The notes under the pieces were generated by a model. The model ran no database searches. It was not told the DNA's origin and worked only from the letters and a program-made list of their open reading frames with translations. Made by a program: the position numbers and the translations under genes. Positions 11,101 to 21,026 of a DNA stretch of 64,000 bases are shown here, piece by piece. The first letter of the stretch is position 1; every line of letters begins with the position of its first letter. Source of the stretch: Venturia oleaginea (lineage: Eukaryota; Ascomycota; Dothideomycetes; Venturiales; Venturiaceae); assembly GCA_013176395.1 (NCBI GenBank), contig JABMLP010000004.1:806001-870000 (forward strand), written 5' to 3'.

Positions 11101-12222
11101 ATGAGCGCCAAAGAGTGCGCGAAAAGGTTCTTACAATGCCACTATCGCTACCACGGATTTCCCATGGCATTGACGTCGGACAGAGGCAGCAATTGGACAG
11201 GTCGTTTTTGGAGGAAGCTTTGCGAACTTACAAAGATTGAGCAGAGACTCTCTACAGCCTTTCATCCACAGACCGATGGCGCGACCGAGCGTATGAACCA
11301 GGAAGTTCTACGCTATCTCCGCGCCTTCATCGCATACTCCCAACTAGACTGGCCAACGCTACTACCTACGGCTATGTTAGCACTGAACAATCGTGACTCT
11401 TCAGTCACAGGGATGAGTCCATTCTATCTAACCCACGGCTACCATGCGGAACCAATCCAGAAAGTACAACGAATCTCACCCAGTAACTCACCAACAGCCG
11501 ATGCCGAGACCTTTGTGCAACGAATAGAAGAGGCACAAGAATATGCACAGGCAGCGATGGCCTGGTCCCAGCAGAAGATGGAGAACGACGCCAACAGGTC
11601 ACGTCAAGCTGCCGAAACGTTAAAAAAGGGCGACAAAGTCTGGTTGAACCTTAGGAATATCAATACTTCGCAGCTATCAAAGAAACTGTCGTGGACGCAA
11701 GCCAAATACACTGTCGAGAACCAGATCTCCCCGATGGTATACGAGCTGGCTAACCTGCCAAGTGGTATCCATAACCGTTTCCACGTTGACCTACTCCGCC
11801 GAGCCGCAACCGACACACTGCCCTCACAAGAATCCGATGATACCCAGCCGCCACCATTGGTGCCTCAAACCGAAGAAACAGAGGCTGAGTTTGAAGTAGA
11901 ACGTATACTTCGCGCAGAGAAGAAACGGGTTGGGCGAGGCTGGGTTCGTCAGTTATTAATCAAATGGAAAGGCTATGCAGATCCCGATTGGCAGCCACGT
12001 TCATTATTTACAGAAGTCGAGGACTTAGACCGCTTCGAGGCAGAGTATGGCAAGGGCGACGGTGTCGGCGAAGATGTAGGAGCTCAAACAGGGGCCCGAA
12101 GAAACCGAGTAGCGGTGGCCAGCGCCTTCGAATCTGCTACAAGCTGGCAGAAGCGATGTATGGCGTTTGTCTGTTTGATTATCCCACCTACCACACCCTC
12201 TTTAGTCCTGCACACCCGGTAA
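8101..12222 (+). CDS. pol: Pol polyprotein of the chromovirus (PR-RT-RH-IN-chromodomain)
   Basis: The frame is open from 8101 and has no ATG before 8146, overlapping the end of gag in the -1 phase, so it is probably made as Gag-Pol. The protease site reads DNGC instead of D-S/T-G (about residue 55 from 8146). RT has the KPGGGIRMCVDYRALN and YMDDVLIW motifs, with YMDD at about 9457. RNase H has ECDCSGYALGG. A spacer contains three 9-residue tandem units (10466-10546). Integrase has an HHCC finger ending NCDVC and a core with DFMTDLP, SDRGSNWTG and HPQTDGATERMNQ. A chromodomain with VERILRAEK, LIKWKGY and a following W lies at about 11890-12050; chromodomains direct integration to modified histones. 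The C-terminal 50 residues after it show no known domain. The frame is intact. Confidence 0.94.
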   Translation, partial: LPTGSLIRVGKLATLVHRRARGSEVDVHGEDITKLPGIREIKAAKDRMESTPFLIDTLINGTSFTESFFDNGCLPYAAFSEKSVQTHRLPRIPIDTKQLALAKESHENGEDLRITHMTYATIDIDGRAERVYGYIVKGLSFPIILGKAWAERNWVRYIAAKRKLLIGQGSQRITVREKGWLEQNTKARDRLAHVRAACLVSGSVFAAIVGRAQRRLRRDGPDGTQVLAISMSDINKALSKLAERKQRKTEEEIRQEIPEEIAEHADAFLDDEDGEIAPHQEGRDHVIELIRDEQGREAEVPWGPLYGMSREELLVLRKTLSDYMDKGWIRASNSPAAAPVLFVRKPGGGIRMCVDYRALNRITRSDRYPLPLIRETLRNLATARWYTKLDVRAAFHRLRIKHGDEWKTAFRTRFGLFEWLVTPFGLAGAPASFQRYINGVLRESLDICCSAYMDDVLIWSDGDYLDHMVKVNQILAKLKTAGLRLDLSKCEFAVQEVKYLGFIITAGEGIKVDPEKVAAIKEWEAPVNVTGVRSFLGFANFYRDFIDNFSELSDPLIKLTRKAVAFVWNKEHENAFQVLKELFISAPILAHWNPDLDTVLECDCSGYALGGTLSQKDMKGKLRPVAYFSRKLTAAECNYEIHDKELLAVIKSIEHWRGELRSVAAPFKVLTDHKNLRYFMTAQRLSERQARWSLILSEYQFQLEFRAGKLAQRPDALSRRHQDMPHDKNDERLQGRVAQLIKDEWLPPLSERTTETIAIQALICPVNTPNTSNSTWDVIREPQQNTELDGQHQLTAENGQHRSTTRYGQNRSVAKGCDLFEKPELQLLWDRAIAEDQSYEAIHTAIVTGERSFPPELKLSVQLPECEVDDHGAVTRRGILWVPDWEPLRTTLVQQTHDSHVTGHPGRDSTLAILSRSFFWPQQYKTVRQFVRNCDVCGRTGIWRDKKRGLLKPLPIPARFHSELSIDFMTDLPAEENGPKYLMVITDRLLKSVTLEAMTTMSAKECAKRFLQCHYRYHGFPMALTSDRGSNWTGRFWRKLCELTKIEQRLSTAFHPQTDGATERMNQEVLRYLRAFIAYSQLDWPTLLPTAMLALNNRDSSVTGMSPFYLTHGYHAEPIQKVQRISPSNSPTADAETFVQRIEEAQEYAQAAMAWSQQKMENDANRSRQAAETLKKGDKVWLNLRNINTSQLSKKLSWTQAKYTVENQISPMVYELANLPSGIHNRFHVDLLRRAATDTLPSQESDDTQPPPLVPQTEETEAEFEVERILRAEKKRVGRGWVRQLLIKWKGYADPDWQPRSLFTEVEDLDRFEAEYGKGDGVGEDVGAQTGARRNRVAVASAFESATSWQKRCMAFVCLIIPPTTPSLVLHTR

Positions 12223-12234
12223 GGAGGGGGGTAA

Positions 12235-12410
12235 TGTTATGGGCATGGCCCATGGTTGGTATAGGCTAAGAGCCTAAGCCTGATTGAGCCAAGTATAGAG
12301 AAAGAACCTCATTGAGGTTCTCTGTTTGTAGATACCTTCACTCCTTAACTGAATCTAAACAATCTTTGGCTACGAGTATGCTGCGTCTTTCCAGCTACCG
12401 TCCCGTAATA
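12235..12410 (+). repeat. 3' LTR of the chromovirus
   Basis: It matches 6833-7008 with two substitutions and is preceded directly by a purine-rich tract. It should supply polyadenylation. The next two bases are CA, which may be the true LTR end; in the left copy the same position reads TA. Confidence 0.93.
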
Positions 12411-12412
12411 CA

Positions 12413-13927
12413 CTGTAAGAGTTTGTGAGAGGCGTGGTCGATATGTTTTTCAATTGACTATCCTGATTGACGAGTACTACAAACTTGAGGAAAAGAGGGA
12501 AAGACTAGAATACATGCCTTTATAATCAGTGGTGGTGGGGCTGTGGAATCTTCCAGAAGTTTCCAAAGGTTGAGGGCATAGCCGAGAACCACAATCTAGG
12601 CCATAGCCTGTGACAGAGTTCTTCCCTAAGTGATATTTCGCAAAGAAGAGAAGAATAGTTAATTGAAAGTATCTAAGTGCAAGGAAGAAAGCGTAAGTAC
12701 AGGAAGGATAGCTTGTATATATAATCCTCCTCTTACAAATAGATCCTTCTAGAATGTATCTTTAAATAGAACATGACAGCTTGCAAAATAACAAAAGAGG
12801 AAAGATCATTATAACTGCAAAGGCAAACTAGTAAATAAGAGAACAATTGAAAATCCAGTCATGGATAAGCTAGGGAGAAGGTTTCCATCCCTTAACAGCT
12901 ATAAAATACTCACCTCTAAAATACCTACAGCGGCTACTCCCGAAAAACACTTGGGAGGAGAAGTTCGCCTCCCGAATTTCGCCTCCCTAGTCAGTCTCGT
13001 AATAATGATCTGAAAATGAGTGGAGCCGCAGAGAGAACTTTGGCTCTCGCCGCTGAGCGAATACTTCAGCTATACACACGTAGACTGAAGAACGTCTACG
13101 GACTGGAAATTACACCTCCTATTCCTAATATTACCTAGTATCAGCTTTCCTTGTCGTACAAGGTTCTTCGAGCGCGGGCTCCCCTGTTTTTCAGATCAAT
13201 TTTACACAAACGATATCCTGCGCAAACCCAAGAGCATACTATGGATGCAGACCAAAAAAAGGTTGATTTCTCAGCGATCGAAAGAATCCTTCCTACCCTA
13301 ACTTCTCGCTCCAACGTAGGGTTATAACAAAGACCTTTTAGCTAACAGTACAGAAATAGTAGGAGAACAGACTCTCGAAAGGCCGATAGGAAAGAACCTA
13401 CTATTAGCAAAGATACAGTGTAAAGACGACCTAAGCGGCCTGAGCGCATAGACCAAGGTAGGGATAAGATCGCAATATGTAAAGGTCATCATGTGGTGGT
13501 TATTACAGTAGTAATAATGATCCTCGTCATCGGCCGTTCATAGCGTTGGTGAAAAGGCAGCCAAGCTCTTACATGGTACTTTCATTGTTATTCCGGGTAG
13601 AGTTTAGTTGATTTCACAAGCAATAAATCAGGGGTTGGATATCTATGGCTCGCTGATGGGGCCACGGCCATCCGGCAACGTTTCTGCTGGCTTTGTGGTT
13701 GTGAGGATGTGAGTACCTAGATTGAGAGCTGGCTTAAATCTTGTTGTTCTGTGTCTGATCGATTCGTGACTCGGTTGCTCATTACGCGGGCCGGGTGCTA
13801 TTCGTAGGTCGTATGCTAAGAAGTCATTGGCGGAAAGGTTGCTTCTTTGTCCATCTTCTTATGACCTCCGAGGAGAAGCCGGATCAACAAGCATACACAT
13901 CTTTCCAACCATTATAATCGCTCAAGG
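12413..13927. other. Gene-free stretch right of the chromovirus
   Basis: No supportable coding frame. It is AT-rich in the first half, with small hairpins such as GGGAGG...CCTCCC near 12953-12973 and GAGAG...CTCTC near 13030-13050. It is probably decayed transposon DNA. The right end is the 3' flank of the TatD gene. Confidence 0.4.
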
Positions 13928-15070
13928 CTATGATTCTCCAAGACCAAACATATGTATTGAGTTTTTCCATGCCCTATAAACGTCAACACCGTACACTTTT
14001 GGAGGTCATGGAGATCAACTTACGCTTCGCACACTTCCTCCACGGAGATGCCCTTGATATTTGCAATTGCATATGCAACACGTGGGATAGCGCAAGGCTC
14101 ATTTCTGCCTTTGATTATGCATCCCTTTGCCCACTTCTCTTTCTTGACACTCTTTGGTAATGGTGGTGCATCTCCTATGAATTTCGCACTCGCATGACTT
14201 GGCCTCATCTCACACCATGGCCCGTCAGTCTCGATTTGTATCCGCTCCAATGGCATTTCTCGCACAACTTCGATGTTTTCGTCCGTCTTGAGAGAGCAGC
14301 CGTTGACGCCGACATCCAAGCCAAGGTCAACAAGACGCTTCATCTCCTCCATCGTTCCAGTGAAGCTGTGAACGAGTCCCTTCTTCGGTAGTTGAGGTAG
14401 TCGTGAGCCAAGGAGACGTTCAAAGTCTTCAGCTGCGGCTCGTGAATGCAGGAATAGTGGTAATTGCACCTCAACTGCGATGTCCAATTGTGCTTCGAAA
14501 TACTTCAGTTGTTGGTCCTTGGGCGTAAGGAAAAGCCGATCGTAGTCTAACCCGATTTCCCCGAATGCCACGGTATGGCCAGCCGCTTTTGATTCGATGG
14601 CAAGCTTTTTGAGAGCTTTTAGCATAGCTGTTGGTCCTTCTTTGTAATCATCAAAGTGTTTTGCACTACATGGGTGAACTCCGACTGTTGCGTAGCACAC
14701 ATCGGCTGCAAGAAGTCAGCATATCACGCTCTCCTTTTGAGACGGAACAACCTACGATGCTCTGAAGCAAGCTTTATAGCATGTTCTGATTCATTGAGAT
14801 CTGATCCCGTGATCATGAATTTCTGGCAGCCAACATCTTTCGCCCGTTGAAGTATGTCTTCGAAGTCACTCTCATGGGCAATCTTTTCATGATAGACACC
14901 ATGAAAGACGGGGTCTGTGAGATTGATACCGATCTTGGGATAAAATCAGCTCGGAGCTTGAAAGTGTGAAGGCTTGATAGCGAACCAACATCAATGTATC
15001 TCAACTTCGGTTCCGCAGCAACTTGACCGGCTGCCGGGGCTGTTTCCGCATGCTTACTTAATGAGGCCAT
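13928..15070 (-). CDS. TatD-family metal-dependent DNase (TATDN1-like)
   Basis: TatD proteins are TIM-barrel, metal-dependent 3'-5' exonuclease/endonucleases linked to DNA repair and apoptotic DNA breakdown. Four exons: 14990-15070, 14756-14933, 14024-14705 and 13928-13973. Introns are 56, 50 and 50 nt (GTTGGT..AAG, GTAGGT..CAG, GTAAGT..TAG), giving 328 aa, normal for the eukaryotic family. Signatures are the YID-IGINLTD start, VHPC, GEIGLDYDR, LFLHSR, HSFTGT and ETDGPWCE, supplying the His, Glu and Asp metal ligands. The last exon completes AWKNSIHMFGLGES. The frame is also open upstream to an ATG at 15190, which would add 40 Arg/Ser-rich residues resembling a mitochondrial presequence. The downstream ATG is used here because the conserved domain starts soon after it. 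The peroxidase gene is divergent across about 0.6 kb. Confidence 0.9.
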
Positions 15071-15190
15071 AGTCAAGAAAGCGGTCAGAGTAATTCTAGG
15101 ACGTGGGTGGTTGGTTCTTCTTCGTGTGTACGAGCTGAATGGTGAGCCGAGAGTTCGACGAGGGAGACTGAGACGCTGGCACGCCTGCAT

Positions 15191-15816
15191 CAAGAGGTGA
15201 GATGATCTTTTTTGGAGTTGAAAAGTTGATGACTATGGAAGAGAGTTCCTTGGTCCAATACCATCAAGATGATTCAATGCAAGGATGACGGAAAGATCCG
15301 TGGGGATTTCTTCACCTCCATCTCTTCTTTTTTTCACTCACCCACTCGCCATTTATCCCATTTGCAAGCACACGTCTTCTATAACAGATAGTAACTTGTA
15401 ATTCTCTGGCCCAATCTCATACACAATGTGTCAGCAAGTCCTCGCATTAGAGCTTGACTTAGGCGCGTTCCACATGTCTCAGCAATTCGAATTCGCATGT
15501 TGCAATTCCAGCCCCAAAGCTACTCACCGTGTCCAGAATAGATCTAATGCGATGTACACGGGATGAAGCTGGGCCAGTACAGAGACGCCGATGGCTGTAT
15601 GCCCGGATAGAGACAGGTACAGCTGGCATTCCATTGCCCTGGGGAAAGAGGGGCCGAGCAAAGATGGCAGTATTCTACAAGCTTGCCCTTCAGCCTCCTC
15701 CAGGCATACACGCATTTCCATTCCAACCATTGAATCATACCGACCCTACTCTTTGCTTACCAACAGCTTCTCAACCCTCTATCTACTCTTCCATCACCCA
15801 CAGCATCTCCACGACC
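15191..15816. promoter_or_regulatory. Divergent promoter region, TatD and peroxidase genes
   Basis: This is the shared upstream region of the two divergently transcribed genes. It contains a pyrimidine-rich tract at about 15305-15360, common in fungal promoters. Open frames here are short, overlapping and without family resemblance. No specific factor site is claimed. Confidence 0.4.
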
Positions 15817-16822
15817 ATGGCTCAGCCACAACCACCTGCAGACCACCCACCCATCGATTGGAACAACTGGAGCCCCCCTGGCGAAGCCGATGGTATATTC
15901 CCCGATAACGTACTCAACACCAACTAATGGCATGTACAGTCCGCTCACCCTGCCCCTGTATCAACGCTCTCGCAAACCACAACATTCTCCCCCATGATGG
16001 CAAAAACATAACCAAAGACATGGCCATAGCCGCCCTCAAATCCGCCGTGAACCTCGGCGCAAGCACTGCGAGCGTCTTCGCAGCAGGCGGTGTGGGCGCC
16101 AATCCAGATCACACAGCCAATACCTTCGACCTCAACCACCTCGCCAAGCACAACTTCATCGAACACGATGTGTCCCTCACAAGAAACGACATCGCCTTAG
16201 GCAGCAACTGCGTTTTTGACAAGGATGTGTGGAATGGAGTATGGAATGTTTATGTCGGTGAGGTTCCGGTGGGTGGTGATAAGGTTACGAGTTGGCATTC
16301 TGCTAGCAAGGCTAGGTATCAGAGGTTGCTGGATTCGAAGAAGGCACATGAAGAGGCGGGGAAGGAGTGGCATTATGGGATCAAGGAGGTTGTTCTCAGC
16401 TACGGTGAATCGGCACTTCTTCTAAATGTTTTGGGCAAGGATGGCATTGCGCCTTTGGAATGGATTCGCGTTCTCGTTGGTAAGTGCACTTCTCTCACCG
16501 TTTCTTCAGCCCTGTTATACCGACCTCTTCCCACACCCATCCTCAACCCAATTCTATCTCTCAGCAAGAGTCCCATCACGCCCCCTAGTAGCAACATAAC
16601 CAACATAAACTAGAAGAAGAACGTCTCCCCTACCGCGAAGGCTGGCGTCCACCGACCTCCGAAATCTCCCAAATGATGATGCAGAAAGCCATGTTCAACC
16701 TCATTGCTGCGAACGAGCATAAAGCTGATGAGGCGAAGATTGCCGGCTTGGGCACATTTCAGATCATGAGGGAGGTGGTGGAGAGTTTTGTCAAATTTCC
16801 TAGTGATTGTAGTGTTATGTAA
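15817..16822 (+). CDS. Heme-thiolate peroxidase (chloroperoxidase family)
   Basis: The family uses a cysteine-ligated heme for H2O2-dependent oxidation, halogenation or oxygen transfer. Exons are 15817-15892, 15940-16479 and 16614-16822. Introns of 47 nt (GTATAT..CTAAT..TACAG) and 134 nt (GTAAGT..CTAG) both give clean phase joins, for 274 aa. The join restores RSPCPCINALANHN, the diagnostic proximal Cys motif (PCP-x-NxLANH). The distal EHD motif follows about 75 residues later (HNFIEHDVSLTRND), as in chloroperoxidases and unspecific peroxygenases. The C-terminal exon begins EERLPYREGWRPP, also typical. There is no signal peptide (it starts MAQPQPPADHPP), so it belongs with the short, apparently intracellular members rather than the secreted enzymes. 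Substrate cannot be inferred. Confidence 0.9.
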
Positions 16823-19291
16823 GGTGACAGAAGGAGGGGTTGGGGAAGAGGAATGGGGAAGGTGGTGGGAAGGCGATGGAATAAGGAAGAGGGGATGAGA
16901 GTGGTGTTGATAGTATACCCTATCCTAGTATCCAATTGACATGATTCCCTGCTATCACTGGTCTTTTGGGTTGCGTGGTGATGTCGATCGGCTGGTGCAG
17001 ATGTCGAACTAGCGCTACTCCCAACTATTTGATCGATTCAGCGACGCTTGTTCTCTCAGAGAGCTCATTGGTTGTGAAAATGTGAAATTTATTGTTTCTT
17101 TGGTATTCAAGTTTTCTTTTCGATCACAACGCAAGAATTAACTACCATATCACTTTCAGGGATGGGGGATGGCCAGTTGTAGAGGGGCTTCTGGTATGCG
17201 GAAGGCGTGGTGCATGTTCTAATCGTTTTCGATGATTGGGTCCTTCATTGTGGTTGGAGGATCGGAGCTGGGTAAGTGTAAGTACTCATTCATTCTGATG
17301 TTTCTCGAGCCCACGGATTCTCTTTGAAACGTGGGGGAAACTTAACGGTAAAGCTCGCAGGAGGAACACCTGCTACTTGACTTTTCGTTGAGAAGAGATA
17401 CTCAATTCCACGTCTGGTGAGGAGAAAGGGAAGGCTTGTGAGATAAGGTTTGTTGAATGTTCTGACCTATCCTAGATAATGATTATAGTCTTCTTAAACG
17501 CGGTAAGTTATTCTTCAAAATGCGCTTCCAATTCCAAGAGGCTGTGCGGATTTCACTGAGATTACGATAAGGCCTCGTCGCAACGACTCTTAATACTTTT
17601 AGCTGCTGGCCGTCCCTAGCGCGATATTGAATTCGTATCTTTCATTGGGAAGAATTACTTTGAAACGTAGAGGAATAGTGTTTGTAGCTTTAGCGCTTCG
17701 TCGAGAATCGATTGGAACTTCGTAATCGGTATAAATTAACGTAGTCAATTTGAAATCCTTCGAGGCTCATTATCTCTCGGGTAACATCGCTTTCTTTGTA
17801 GACTATAGAGTCAAACCTTCTGTACTATTTCTCGGGGGCAAGAAGGGTTTCAGCAGATCGTGTCATGGCCGCAACCTCTGATTCAAGAAATACTGGAAAA
17901 ATTACCTCTAATATCGTTTTCGAAGCTATCAAGCATGCTGTCGAGTGAATGAATCGTTGAGATTTGGTGGTGATGAGCTAAGAGTCTCGATGACGTCTAC
18001 AAGTATTACGACGCGATAGCGATGAGCAAAATGATAAAAATCTGGCTAAGGATAAGGGAGACCGGCGAGCTTATAGTTTTCATGGCTAGATTCCCGAATT
18101 CCTGGTCTTACATGCTTTCGAGGAATATAATCCTCGACTCTTATCGCAAGCTCGGAGTCGAATAAGGGTTCAGCGAGCTTACGAGACTAATTGAAGCAGT
18201 TGCAAAAGCAACTGCTTTCGAGATAACCTCGAAATTATAGTCTTGACTCTCCCTTTTCTAGGATTCTCTCTCTTCTCGAGGAGTCCCTCTTTTCGGCCAG
18301 TAGACAAGAGTTTAATGGGGTAACAGGGGTTTAAGTACTACTGATATCGTCGCTCCATCAGCGCTCTTTGACTAGAGTTAGTGGAGAAATAACGAAGTGG
18401 CATAGCTCGCAGGTCTAGGAGTACTGATCCTGGTTGTAAAGTCGTATTGTTGACAAAGAGCTAGAAACACAAAACGAGTTTTTCGGAATTGGTTCTCAGG
18501 TCTCTGACAACGATGGGGAAGTTCCTGAGATAGATGAGCCATTAAGGCTAAACATATGCCCCCTGGGACAAGTATCTACGGCTGCAAGAATGAAAGTGTG
18601 GTGATGATGCCCACCTTCGAGATTCCTCATGTCCTCGAAAAACGGAGAGAATTGGGCGAACGAAGCGTACGCGTTTCTTTTGATCGAACGTACCTAGCCG
18701 TTTCTAGTTTCAGCAATGGCGATGTCGATGATCATCATTCTAAGGTGGGAAATCCGTGATATGATATTCACTGCCAAGGAAGTGACAGAATCAGTATTGG
18801 ACCGTTTGTGGTTCCTGAACTTTCATTGTAAGCAAGAAGGCCTCGATGAATCTGGTTAGACTCTGTCATAACTGCGACGACCTGCGGTAATGTCTCCTGA
18901 AAAGTTAGTGTCACCATTTCCGGACAGGCCGTTCATTGCATTGTCGAGTACATCAGCATGTAGCAACATAAATTCGCGATTTTAAAAGCAAAGTTACGTG
19001 CAACGTCTCTCGGAATGTGGAGTCCCGGGGTGCTGCTCACGCGATCCAATAGATCTCCCCCAGGCTATTACGACTCATTGTTGACTAAATGATCTGCGAA
19101 ACTCTGTCGCGAGACTAGGTCCCCTGTTGTTTGTGAAACCGCAGCTGACTAGAACGGAGTAGGGTGATGATTTTAGGCAAACTAGAGTAATTTATAGCAA
19201 ATCGTATATTTATTAAAAAAATCACGTCTCTTGCGACTCCCTAGATTAACTTAGCTTCACCTCTATAATTAAAGGAAGCGCGCCGTAATTA
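16823..19291. other. 2.5-kb gene-free relic region
   Basis: No recognisable coding frame; the longest open frames are under 70 codons and random-looking. A perfect hairpin with 10-bp arms and an AAAA loop lies at 18194-18217. The stretch just before 19292 is AT-rich. This is likely point-mutated transposon debris abutting the LINE tail. Confidence 0.45.
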
Positions 19292-20160
19292 ATGAAGAGG
19301 CGGATTACTACCGTACGGAACAATCCTGACAACCCCTACCCGAGGAGGATCACAACGCAAGAAATTGGACCGTACAATGAGATACGCAGCACTACTGGCC
19401 CCCGACGGTTTCGAGGCGACCCCGCACCGGGAGACCCGGGGCACGCAATCCGAGCAAGGAACTCGAGGAAAGGAGGAAACATCCATAAGCGGGTTCTACC
19501 CAGCAAAATCTCGAAGCTGATGGAAGAGATCTGGCGTACAAAATGGGAAGCACTGGGCCGGAACCGGAGGGCGAAGACTTGGAACGAGCCATGGGAGAAG
19601 TCCCCAATTGAGCTATACGACGGCCTTACGAAGGTAGAAGCACATACAACGTTCCTACTCCGAGTCGAAGTGCTAGGACTCCGGTCCTGGCTCGCATCGA
19701 TACATGTCCCAGGGATTACCCCCGAATGCGAATGTGGATGGCAGCAAGAGACGGTAGAACACATTTTTACGTACTGTACTAGATTCAATAGGAGAGGCCT
19801 ATTCAGCGCCAGGGGAGGCTCTCGAGGGGTGAAGGGGCTACTAGGAACGAGGGAAGGATGCAAGGCCGCGTCCCAGTGGTTTTTGAAGAATTCGGTACTC
19901 CCATACCTTGCTAGAGCAAACGCAGCAGTAACAGAGAACCGGTCGGGCTTCGGAACGGCGCCGGAGCTGGAAGGCACAGGACTATAACAGTAGGTCTTAC
20001 CTCGATAGGAGGAGGAAGAGGGCGGAAGTGATGCCCCCCAGGGTCCCAAGATCCTTGCCTCGAGGAAATAGCACGGACCGGGACCGGACTACGCCCGGAC
20101 TTGGATGGCAATGGACTGAAATGGATACCAGGGAGCTAGGAGAAGCTGCTTAGGCAGTGT
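19292..20160 (+). mobile_element. 5'-truncated non-LTR retrotransposon (LINE, Tad-like) 3' end
   Basis: The open frame at 19292-19987 resembles the region after the RNase H domain in fungal LINE ORF2 proteins. It has a W-rich stretch, a leucine/arginine-rich segment (LLRVEVLGLRSWLASIHVPG), then a zinc-binding knuckle C-E-C-GWQQETVE-H-IFTY-C and a short basic tail. No endonuclease or reverse transcriptase is present upstream, so it is truncated at the 5' end, as is usual for LINE copies. The piece is GC-rich and unbroken, unlike the AT-rich DNA before it. The exact 3' end is unclear; AT-rich DNA with TTAATTAATTAATAA follows at about 20340. Confidence 0.65.
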
Positions 20161-20430
20161 TGACCCGGAAACGCTTCGATATATACGAATAGGATGGTAA
20201 AGCTCGCGGATATGCCGCGGGCCGCAGCCGGGGTAGCAAACAAACGGTTTTTGTCCCCGAAAAGAGGGGTTTTTCTTTGTAGATAGAGGATGTTGGCACA
20301 GGCTTAACCTAGCCCTATATACAACAATAAATCCTGATTATTAATTAATTAATAAGGACCAGAACTACTCCCGAGACTATTCCTCTGCTATCTAATAATT
20401 TTTCCGACGAATCTCGCAGATCGCTATATT

Positions 20431-20682
20431 TGTCACGTTACGACCGCGGACAAGTCTCTCCCGCCGTTGGGGTGGCCCCACGGCACGTGATCAAGGCAGA
20501 ATCGTAGTTCTGCCGAGGAAAGGTTTTAAAGCCTGCGTGGCTTCAACCAATTCGTAGCTCTTTGAGCTACGTCCTGTCGTCAAACCTGCCTGTTGGTTTG
20601 CCTGTCGTTAAACCTGCCTGTTGAATGATACCTGTTCCTGCTGCTGCTCCTTCCTCCTAATACCCGAACCCGCCCCGTGACA
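20431..20682 (+). mobile_element. Solo LTR with 5-bp target duplication
   Basis: A 252-bp unit starts TGTCACG and ends CGTGACA, a 7-bp perfect terminal inverted repeat with the canonical TG..CA ends of an LTR. It is flanked on both sides by ATATT (20426-20430 and 20683-20687), a 5-bp target site duplication. No internal retrotransposon sequence is adjacent, so this is a solo LTR left by recombination between the two LTRs of an element. It is unrelated to the chromovirus LTR at 6.8 kb. Inside it, two 28-nt near-copies of CCTGTCGTCAAACCTGCC lie in tandem at about 20571-20626. Orientation is assumed. Confidence 0.88.
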
Positions 20683-20687
20683 ATATT

Positions 20688-21026
20688 GGATGTCACCACC
20701 CTAGAACGGAGGAACATCAAGTATATGAAGGCAGCCACCACATCTTCTCAATAAAAACACTGCTGACTTTGGTCTCCGACATCCAAATGGTAAAAATGGC
20801 ATGATAGCTCAGCATCTCCTGCTCAAAGGTCAGCGGGATAATTACCGAGAGCGAGTACCACCACAGCTGTACCTGGCTCATTTGCGATGCGGAAGCCAGT
20901 GTCAATTGTGGACGCAGTTCGATAAACTAGTCCTTCCTTTGCCAAAAGTAACCATCGCGAGATGATTTATATAGCCTCAATCCGCAGTGCCTTGGTAGTG
21001 GCACGACACATTCTTTCATCTTCAAC
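20688..21026. other. Upstream region of the small secreted protein gene
   Basis: Non-coding as far as can be seen. It lies between the solo LTR and the start codon at 21027, so the LTR sits within 350 bp of that gene and could affect its expression. No TATA or factor site is claimed. Confidence 0.35.

Larger units (their letters stand above)
6833..12410 (+). mobile_element. Near-intact Ty3/Gypsy chromovirus
   Basis: The element has two 176-bp LTRs, a gag frame, a pol frame in the -1 phase relative to gag, and a purine-rich tract (AAGGAGGGGGG, 12221-12231) just before the 3' LTR. Pol order is protease, reverse transcriptase, RNase H, integrase, chromodomain, which defines chromoviruses. The LTRs differ at only two aligned positions (6889 T versus 12291 A; 6942 T versus 12344 C), so insertion is recent, and both reading frames are uninterrupted. 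A primer-binding site was not identified. No 5-bp target duplication is seen: GTGGA precedes the left LTR and CACTG follows the right one. If the true 3' terminus includes the following CA, the LTR is 178 bp and the left copy has TA there. Confidence 0.95.

Noticed and set aside
19336..20049. 237-codon minus-strand frame opposite the LINE tail
   Set aside because: It is a shadow of the plus-strand LINE frame, which has the zinc knuckle.
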